Below the pieces are notes generated by a model, which was not told the origin of the DNA, made no database searches, and saw only the letters and a program-made list of their open reading frames with translations. From Vibrio nitrifigilis (GTDB lineage: Bacteria; Pseudomonadota; Gammaproteobacteria; Enterobacterales; Vibrionaceae), in the NCBI RefSeq assembly GCF_015686695.1, contig NZ_JADPMR010000003.1, positions 310,001 to 374,000 on the forward strand: DNA of 64,000 nt. The letters run 5' to 3'. Of the stretch, positions 58,223 to 64,000 are shown piece by piece (the stretch's first letter is position 1; every line of letters starts with the position of its first letter). Made by a program: the position numbers and the translations under genes.

Positions 58223-59516
58223 TGTACAAACCGGGGACATACTTTACAAAATGATCTGGAGACTTCGTTTACATAAGTTAAAACTCATAGTTAGGAGGAC
58301 TAACTATGGCTTGGAAAGAGACTTGTGTTATGGATTTAAAAATCAAATTTATATCCGACTGGCTATCTGGTAGATACACTAAGACATTGTTATCAAGTAA
58401 GTATTCTATTAGTCGTCCGACTGTTGATAAATGGATTGCGCGTTATTCTCAATATGGCCCTTCTGGACTTTATGAGCGAAGTCGCCGTCCCGCTTCATCG
58501 CCTAATCAAACACCACCGGCTATATCAGACAAGTTATTGGCATTAAAAAGGTCGCATCCTCATTGGGGACCGAAAAAAATTAATGATCTCTTCAAGATAA
58601 AATACCCACGACTTCATTGCCCAGCAGATAGCACAACCGCACACATTTTTTCTCAAGCTGGTTTAGTCAAACCGAGACGAATAAAGCGTTCTGTCACTCC
58701 TTATTCTGCAAACCTGACTAAGTCGACTCAACCAAATGATGTTTGGAATATCGACTTTAAAGGGCAGTCTTTATTGGGAAACTCACAATGGTGTTATCCA
58801 TTAACTGTTACTGATGATTTCAGTCGATTTTTAATTGGTGTGGACGGTCTTATGAGTACAGGTTTCCAAGGCGTGCATGCGGTAATGGAAAGACACTTTC
58901 ATGAATTTGGATTACCACTAGTCATTAAAAGTGATAACGGTGTTCCTTTTGCATCAAAAGCACTGGCAGGGTTAAGTTATCTTTCAATTTGGTTCATCAA
59001 ATTGGGTATCACGCCAGAAAGAATCGCAGTAGGAAAACCAACACAGAACAGCAGGCATGAACGTATGCATCGTACATTAAAAGCAGAATCAATGAACCCG
59101 ATGCAGCATACGTTAGAAAAGCAACAGATGAGTTTTAATCAATTTAGAGATAACTATAACTACCTGAGATCACATGAAGCTCTAGGCAGAACAAGACCTG
59201 CAGAACATTATGAATATTCACCAAGGATTTATGTTCCCAATAAGTATGAAATCAACTACGACCTTGATATAGAAATAAGAAAAGTCAGACATAGCGGGGA
59301 AATTAAATGGAAAGGTCAATTAGTGTACGTCCACTCTGCTTTAACCGGCGAATCAATTGGGCTTCGTCAGCTTAATGATGATGTCAGTGAAGTCTATTTT
59401 TCCTTCATGAAAATAGGATTATTGGATGAAAGACAGAAGAGAATTGTTCGACTAAGCTAGGGACAGGTGTAAACCATGTCCCCGGTTTAAAACGTAAACG
59501 ATGTCCACTTTGTACA
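58223..59516 (+). mobile_element. IS481-family insertion sequence in mod
   Basis: 1294 bp, ends TGTACAAA...TTTGTACA, followed inward by related motifs (CCGGGGACATACTTTAC on the left; GTGGACATCGTTTAC on the right, reverse complement). Flanked by the 4-bp direct repeat AATC (plus strand; 58219-58222 and 59517-59520). TGT...ACA ends and a single-ORF DDE transposase fit IS481. Boundaries are supported independently because excision restores the mod frame exactly. The intact ends and duplicates suggest a recent insertion. Confidence 0.92.
58306..59460 (+). CDS. IS481-family DDE transposase
   Basis: 384 residues, intact. N-terminal HTH (about 20-50, SKYSISRPTVDKWIARY) and an integrase core with a DDE triad: D150 in WNIDFKG, D210 in IKSDNG, E252 in SRHERMHRTLKAE. 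A C-terminal beta domain (about 330-384) follows. AGGAGGA lies 6 nt before the ATG. Transcribed opposite to mod and res, so it could also generate antisense RNA over mod. Confidence 0.93.
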   Translation: MAWKETCVMDLKIKFISDWLSGRYTKTLLSSKYSISRPTVDKWIARYSQYGPSGLYERSRRPASSPNQTPPAISDKLLALKRSHPHWGPKKINDLFKIKYPRLHCPADSTTAHIFSQAGLVKPRRIKRSVTPYSANLTKSTQPNDVWNIDFKGQSLLGNSQWCYPLTVTDDFSRFLIGVDGLMSTGFQGVHAVMERHFHEFGLPLVIKSDNGVPFASKALAGLSYLSIWFIKLGITPERIAVGKPTQNSRHERMHRTLKAESMNPMQHTLEKQQMSFNQFRDNYNYLRSHEALGRTRPAEHYEYSPRIYVPNKYEINYDLDIEIRKVRHSGEIKWKGQLVYVHSALTGESIGLRQLNDDVSEVYFSFMKIGLLDERQKRIVRLS

Positions 59517-61412
59517 AATCCTTTTACCCTTAGAGCCCGCCCTTAGCCAAAGCAGTGGTGCAATTTTAGAAAATGCTAGATTATGGTTTATTGCTATTGG
59601 AGTTTCATAGGTCAAAGTAAAAAACTCTGCACTTTCATTAAAACCTTGAGATATTGGGAATTCATCATTGAATTTGTAATCTCCTTTAATTGGTTTATCT
59701 TCAGGAGTCAATCCTGTGATAGCAGACTTAATTCGAGGTTTTGTAATGTACTCACATATACCCAGCTTTTCCCAATCCTTATCTCCAGCTCGAAGGCCTT
59801 TTTTAATCAACTGCTTTTGCTCGTCAGCTGATACCTCATTATTTGTTATCGATATACACTGGCGATTACCTCTATCTTTTCGGTTCAAACGCATTACAGC
59901 ATGAGCAGTAGTGCCAGAGCCAGAAAAGAAATCCAGAACGACAGCCTCTTTCTTTTCTTCCACAAAGAACCTTAAAGCATCTTCTACTGCATAGATTGAC
60001 TTGGGAAAAGGAAATCGCCTGCCAGGTATTATTTTGGAAAGAACTAGAGAGCCGCCATTTTCTGCATTGTGCGAGGGCATGTTCCAGACTCTCTTTGGTA
60101 TCACACCTTTAGCTTCCACATATACGGCTTGAACTGCACCATCAGGATCGCGACCAGTCACTTTAATCTTACCTTCACTAATAGCTTTTACGGTACCACT
60201 AGGAAGATAATGAACAGAAGCTGTCTCTAGTTTTGGTTTATGGTTTCTAGTTCGTATATACCCTTTTTCAAGGTACTTTTTCGCAGTTTCAGGAGTCAAC
60301 CCCCAAAGCCCCTCTTCTCCATTTGGACGAAGAGGCCAAACTGCGAATGTACCATGTGGAACTTTGACCGTCTTACGATCGATTTCATCGGAAATAGGTT
60401 CTCCTATAGAAACTAAATGCCCGGTCTCCACATTTACAAACAATGGATAAAACTGATTCGGTCTAGCACCTCTACGCGCCGTTGGCTCTCGACGTCTCAA
60501 GCCTAGCCAGTCAATTTTTTTACCAATTTTGTCTTTTGCGTTTCGTGTCTGGTCTAACATATTTTGCTCGCCCAGCCCAACAATAGATTGGCCAATTCGC
60601 ACAAAATAAATAAACTCTTCCACCCGAGAAAACTGACCAGCTCGCGCAACACCTTTAGCACTTATAATAGATGTAATCATTTCAATATTTGCTTCGGGAA
60701 ACACTTGTTCGAGTAGTAGCCCCAACCTAAGGTACTCTTTTTCATCAATACTTACGATTAACACTGAATCTTTAGGGTTTAACAGTTCTTTTGCTAGTTT
60801 TAAGCGTCGCTCCATAAAAGCTAACCATTTGGAATGACGATATAAATCTTCAGATTCAACATAATCGTTGTTGTATTTCCAATCTCTGGCACCAGTATTG
60901 TAGGGTGGATCAATATAAATAGCGTCAATTTTGCCCCGATGGGTAAAAGTTAGGGCTTTCAAAACATGGTAGTTTTCACCATTGATCACTGAATGAAACG
61001 GTTTGTCGCCCCCTCTCTCAACTTTCCCAGTGCTCACAAGTCCTGGATAAATCTTGTCTCGAAATTCGGCTACAACAACAAGATCAGTAACGTCCACTTG
61101 TTTAGTCTCTGGTTCCACTGCATAGCGCTCAACAAGATGAGCAACTTTTTTACCTTCCAGCATTTCAAATTGCTTCACGACCCAAAGTCTTTGATCACCT
61201 TTGGATGTATCTCCGCGGGGCGGAAGTACACGAACTTTGTCACCTTTACGCACAGGACGCTGCGGGAGTTCAACGTTTTCAGGGCGATGACGCTCGAAAT
61301 TCAAACCAAATGAACGACGTGATGAAAGAGCCCTAAACTCTCGCTCTAAATCAGCGCCCATTTGCGGATCTTTTGCTTTTGCTTGGGCGATGAGGTCAGT
61401 TAATCGTGACAC
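59487..61412 (-). CDS. mod: Type III-like DNA adenine methyltransferase, truncated by IS (5' part of mod)
   Basis: The open frame is 641 codons: 632 native residues followed by nine (CTKWTSFTF) read from the IS before a stop. Beta-class N6-adenine/N4-cytosine methyltransferase: catalytic motif IV DPPY at 168-171 (AIYIDPPYNTG) precedes the SAM-binding motif I FFSGSGTTAHAV near residue 495. A long target-recognition region separates them, and the N-terminus has a conserved KGDKVRVLPPRGD segment. GTG start with AAGGAG 5 nt upstream. Both catalytic motifs survive, but the missing C-terminal 79 residues probably affect folding or Res contact. Confidence 0.9.
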   Translation of the reverse strand: MSRLTDLIAQAKAKDPQMGADLEREFRALSSRRSFGLNFERHRPENVELPQRPVRKGDKVRVLPPRGDTSKGDQRLWVVKQFEMLEGKKVAHLVERYAVEPETKQVDVTDLVVVAEFRDKIYPGLVSTGKVERGGDKPFHSVINGENYHVLKALTFTHRGKIDAIYIDPPYNTGARDWKYNNDYVESEDLYRHSKWLAFMERRLKLAKELLNPKDSVLIVSIDEKEYLRLGLLLEQVFPEANIEMITSIISAKGVARAGQFSRVEEFIYFVRIGQSIVGLGEQNMLDQTRNAKDKIGKKIDWLGLRRREPTARRGARPNQFYPLFVNVETGHLVSIGEPISDEIDRKTVKVPHGTFAVWPLRPNGEEGLWGLTPETAKKYLEKGYIRTRNHKPKLETASVHYLPSGTVKAISEGKIKVTGRDPDGAVQAVYVEAKGVIPKRVWNMPSHNAENGGSLVLSKIIPGRRFPFPKSIYAVEDALRFFVEEKKEAVVLDFFSGSGTTAHAVMRLNRKDRGNRQCISITNNEVSADEQKQLIKKGLRAGDKDWEKLGICEYITKPRIKSAITGLTPEDKPIKGDYKFNDEFPISQGFNESAEFFTLTYETPIAINHNLAFSKIAPLLWLRAGSKGKRICTKWTSFTF

Positions 61413-61450
61413 ACCTACTCCTTAGAATTATTGTTAAAACTTTTAGAAAG

Positions 61451-62389
61451 TTAATTGGTATTAGCTTGCTTAAGCCACTCATCAAGTACAGACTCTAACT
61501 TAGTTAGCTGCTCTACATGTTTTTCTTGATTCTTAGCTAACTTAGTTATGTTTTGAAGCTTCCAGCGTATAGCTGGCAGTTCAGCTGCATCTGGGTAGTC
61601 AAACAGTGACCAATCAGGATTCCCTTGTTTGAATGACAACAAAAATGAGCGATCTTTTTCTGTGAAGTGGGCTTGTAGTGCAGCGACCATCGCAGGCCTT
61701 GTAGAAATTAAGTCGTTTAACTCAACGGGTTCAAAGGTCATGCCATCGAACTCAGCTTGAAACTTATCATCAAGAGGTTGCCAGTTAGGAGCCATAACCT
61801 CATTGATAGGTCTTGGGTGGCTTAGTACGTAAGTAATGAATCCAACAAAGATATCTCGTGAAATACCTTCCTCTGCAAGCAGCATACGAACATCAAACAG
61901 GTCGCGAGGGTGCTGGCGATCCATGGCAGCACATAGTTTTCCGCCATAAAGATCGGGCAGACTAACTACAGGAATCTCTGCATAACCAAACTCTTCTTCA
62001 ACTGATTCTTGGACAGCTAAGCTATCTGGCTTATGCAACGTACCTCTTGCTACCGGAGAGACTTCTATTTTAATTGTTGCATTAGGACTTGTAACAACAA
62101 TACGCAATTCATCTAACCTATGGTCCTGCAATACAGCTCGGTTCTCAGGTTCTTTGTTGATTAAATCGGTTATACGTTGCAATGCTGCTTTTACATTTGC
62201 TAGAGCTTCATTTCGGGGCTCAAGAGGAAGATAAGCAAGATCAATATCCACAGACAAGCGTGGAAAATCTCTCACAAATAAGTTGATAGCTGTACCACCT
62301 TTGAGTGCAAATGAAGGTTCTGTTGCAACCACTGGTAACATTCTAATCAGCAGTGAAACTTGCTTGTAATAAGGGCTCTCTCTATCCAT
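61451..62389 (-). CDS. abiEii: AbiEii-family nucleotidyltransferase toxin (type IV TA)
   Basis: 312 residues. DNA polymerase beta-type nucleotidyltransferase: GGT at 31-33 (ALKGGTAINLF), catalytic D48 and D50 (RLSVDIDLAY), and the conserved lysine/HPRDLFD motif (K151, D163-D166: KLCAAMDRQHPRDLFDV), which define AbiEii. Members of the family act as GTP/CTP-binding toxins, some modifying tRNA acceptor ends, and cause abortive infection. The start overlaps the abiEi stop by 8 nt. It precedes mod by 38 nt, so the TA pair is upstream in the same operon. Confidence 0.92.
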   Translation of the reverse strand: MDRESPYYKQVSLLIRMLPVVATEPSFALKGGTAINLFVRDFPRLSVDIDLAYLPLEPRNEALANVKAALQRITDLINKEPENRAVLQDHRLDELRIVVTSPNATIKIEVSPVARGTLHKPDSLAVQESVEEEFGYAEIPVVSLPDLYGGKLCAAMDRQHPRDLFDVRMLLAEEGISRDIFVGFITYVLSHPRPINEVMAPNWQPLDDKFQAEFDGMTFEPVELNDLISTRPAMVAALQAHFTEKDRSFLLSFKQGNPDWSLFDYPDAAELPAIRWKLQNITKLAKNQEKHVEQLTKLESVLDEWLKQANTN

Positions 62390-63173
62390 TGTTTGCTTCT
62401 TCTTTTTTTACACTTAATATCTCTGGCACAGTGATTTGGTAACGCTCATCAAATCGCCCTTGCTCTACCACCTGACGCTTTCCTGAACCTAATGAGATCT
62501 TTGTTTCATCAATGCGCTGAGTCCACTGATGCCCATGATAATGACTCAAAAACAAAAACACTCTATTGGTTTGAACCGAGCTACTACGTTCAAGAAGAGA
62601 TTGCACCTTTCTAGGGCTCAGGTTTACAAGACCTTGAAAAAGCTCTGCTGCATGCTCAAAAGAAATTTGCTTCCCGATTGCATCAGCAACCTCGTAAGCA
62701 GCAAGCTCTGGGCAACTAGCTTTTAGCTCTTTTCCTTTAACCGTAATCACTTTTAGGTCCTTGTCAGAGACAGCTTCAAGCTTATGGTTACCACAATAAA
62801 ACCAATTTTGATTGGGAAATTCACGAAACCACTTAGGTAATGATTGTTTGTTCTTCACCCCTATCCAAACTTGTTCTTTACTTAGCTGTAAATAGTGACT
62901 CAGTCCTTGGTGAGTTAAACTGCTTAACCCAGCCAGATGAACACGATGGTGCAACTGTGTGTCCATCGCTTGTAGAGCATCCACCCAGCCTGGCTTAACA
63001 TCATCTTTTGCGCCTGGCCGATAATAAACGCCTGAAGATAGCTTGCTAAGCCAACCACTCTGCGCATATTTTTGAGCTAAGGAATAGCTAATTCCGTTCT
63101 CAGTCAGCCATTGCTGTAGAACGAGAGATCCAGGAGATGTATGGGTAACCAGCCAGTTTATCTTGGATGACAT
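62382..63173 (-). CDS. abiEi: AbiEi-family antitoxin (type IV TA)
   Basis: 263 residues. An N-terminal winged-helix domain of AbiEi type (NGISYSLAQKYAQSGWLSKLSSGVYYRPG, about residues 26-55) is followed by a C-terminal antitoxin domain. In this family the protein represses its operon and counteracts AbiEii without direct binding. It overlaps abiEii by 8 nt. Upstream there is a TATAAT-like -10 (63234-63239, minus strand) and partial inverted repeats ATACCTA / TTTAGGTAT, possible operator halves. It heads the operon abiEi-abiEii-mod-res. Confidence 0.88.
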   Translation of the reverse strand: MSSKINWLVTHTSPGSLVLQQWLTENGISYSLAQKYAQSGWLSKLSSGVYYRPGAKDDVKPGWVDALQAMDTQLHHRVHLAGLSSLTHQGLSHYLQLSKEQVWIGVKNKQSLPKWFREFPNQNWFYCGNHKLEAVSDKDLKVITVKGKELKASCPELAAYEVADAIGKQISFEHAAELFQGLVNLSPRKVQSLLERSSSVQTNRVFLFLSHYHGHQWTQRIDETKISLGSGKRQVVEQGRFDERYQITVPEILSVKKEEANNG

Positions 63174-63344
63174 TTTTATACCTAAAGTATGAATATTACG
63201 TAAAACGCAAACCTTTTGTTTATTCAGTATTAAATTATAACACCCTAGGTATTAAAAAAAAAAATATGACAAACCATTCTTTTACCTAGCCATATACGGG
63301 CAAGCTAACAAAAGAATATTCCTAGATTTAATGTATTCCTAACA

Positions 63345-63881
63345 CTAGTCCAGATCTTCACGCTTTTTGAAATCAACAACATTACTATGCGCGTTCATAT
63401 CTTGCACATCAATCATCAGCTCAACATGCTTTTTGTCATCAGGGATCTGTTCCCACATAGCGACAGTCATTTGATGTGTTCTTACAGCTTGATATTTGAG
63501 GAGCTCTTTATAAGAATCGAGCTTCTCATCCTTTAGTTCTAGCTCAACCTTAAGTTTTTTCATTTCATGTTTAGCTTTCAGTAGATCCTCTTTAGACTTA
63601 ACATAAAGAGGATGAGCGCGAATAACAGTATCAGATACATTACTTGCACCATAAATACGCTCCGCTTCAGCGTTTTCAATCAGTGCCTTAGTTTCTGGAT
63701 AACGCTTAGCTGCTCCATTAGATAATCCAGCTTCCTTCTCAACATTAGAAACAACAATCTTAAGCTTGTTCGTTTTTAGTTTTTGCTTTAACTCCCGGTT
63801 GGTTGGCTTCTGAGCAACAAGGCGTTCCAATGCATCTCTCAGTTGCTTTTCTGTTGGGTTTAGCTCTGTACTATCAACCAT
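63345..63881 (-). CDS. Small HTH/coiled-coil protein (recombinase-partner-like, GmtX-type candidate)
   Basis: 178 residues. An N-terminal segment (about 30-70, LKIVVSNVEKEAGLSNGAAKRYPETKALIENAE) looks like an HTH that recognises DNA next to a mobile element; residues about 95-130 form a highly charged coiled coil (KEDLLKAKHEMKKLKVELELKDEKLDSYKELL). Such proteins accompany tyrosine recombinases, for example TnpC of Tn554-type elements or GmtX of Gamma-Mobile-Trio islands. The ATG directly follows the stop of the upstream ORF (TAGATG), as in multi-gene integration modules. The GmtX assignment is from memory of the family pattern only. Confidence 0.5.
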   Translation of the reverse strand: MVDSTELNPTEKQLRDALERLVAQKPTNRELKQKLKTNKLKIVVSNVEKEAGLSNGAAKRYPETKALIENAEAERIYGASNVSDTVIRAHPLYVKSKEDLLKAKHEMKKLKVELELKDEKLDSYKELLKYQAVRTHQMTVAMWEQIPDDKKHVELMIDVQDMNAHSNVVDFKKREDLD

Positions 63882-64000
63882 CTACGCCACCATTGTCGTA
63901 TCGATAACTAAATTCAGCACATCTGCTGCAAACTCATACTTATCATGCTCAAACGCTAAGTCATCCATTATTTCTTCAGCAGCTTTTACTTGCATATAGT
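63882..64000 (-). CDS. C-terminal fragment of a gene entering from the right (possible recombinase-module protein)
   Basis: The last 39 codons of an open frame that continues beyond the window, ending MQVKAAEEIMDDLAFEHDKY then EFAADVLNLVIDTTMVA and TAG. It is stop-to-start coupled to the 178-residue gene. Acidic helical C-terminus; no motif is visible. If the neighbour is a GmtX-like protein, this would be the adjacent integrase-module gene, but the fragment cannot decide it. Confidence 0.6.
   Translation of the reverse strand, partial: YMQVKAAEEIMDDLAFEHDKYEFAADVLNLVIDTTMVA

Noticed and set aside
58128..58373. 81-residue ORF crossing the left IS end
   Set aside because: It runs antisense to the mod 3' fragment and into the transposase in another frame; it exists only because of the insertion.
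58223..59518. 8-bp target duplication TGTACAAA for the IS element
   Set aside because: With these boundaries the mod frame is not restored (a TGA appears). The GATT duplication with TGT...ACA ends restores it exactly.
59583..59831. 82-residue ORF and other plus-strand ORFs within mod and res
   Set aside because: They are antisense shadows of long conserved genes.

Overview
The window looks like chromosome I of a Vibrionaceae bacterium, most likely a Vibrio. Reasons: a complete gsp/eps type II secretion cluster next to hslR-hslO-pckA, the typA / glnA-ntrB-ntrC block, rRNA operons with Ile-Ala or Glu-Lys-Val spacers, and murI-btuB with a cobalamin riboswitch. The species cannot be fixed from sequence alone.

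Layout. (1) 1-10.6 kb, minus strand: type II secretion operon gspC-D-E-F-G-H-I-J-K-L-M and the first codons of gspN, with overlapping or nearly touching genes. (2) 10.8-16.1 kb, plus strand: Hsp15, Hsp33, PEP carboxykinase and an AsmA-like envelope protein. (3) 16.1-20.5 kb, minus strand: fabY/yiiD-like, dtd, yihY-like and typA. (4) 20.7-25.3 kb, plus strand: the nitrogen regulon glnA-glnL-glnG with a sigma-54 promoter and NtrC sites. (5) add at 25.5-26.5 kb. (6) 26.5-46.5 kb: three complete rRNA operons, all transcribed leftward. Operons 1 and 2 are separated by one plus-strand gene for a PAP2-type lipoprotein phosphatase with a C-terminal beta-repeat segment. Operons 2 and 3 are tandem with about 310 bp between them. 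Operon 1 ends in tRNA-Asp plus what looks like a decayed tRNA-Asp copy. (7) 46.7-50.2 kb: membrane-anchored RRM protein, murI, btuB and its riboswitch.

(8) From about 50.25 kb to the right end the window becomes an AT-rich accessory (defence) island. It holds a lone AbiEi-type regulator with two small downstream ORFs and a palindromic operator; an orphan 111-residue gene inside an inverted-repeat-bounded segment; an unknown protein paired with an XRE/ImmA-type metalloprotease (toxin-antitoxin-like); and a leftward operon abiEi-abiEii-mod-res that joins a type IV toxin-antitoxin pair to a type III-like restriction-modification pair. An IS481-type element (58223-59516, target duplication GATT) interrupts mod. 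Removing it together with one GATT copy restores an uninterrupted 711-residue methyltransferase. At the far right a 178-residue coiled-coil/HTH protein and the C-terminus of another ORF, joined stop-to-start, resemble the small partners of tyrosine recombinases that mark integrative islands.

The core genes are ordinary. The most interesting signals are the composite AbiE/type III operon with its IS-broken methyltransferase and an apparently atypical nuclease motif in Res, the unknown/XRE-ImmA pair, the inverted-repeat-bounded orphan gene, and the lipoprotein phosphatase lodged between rRNA operons.
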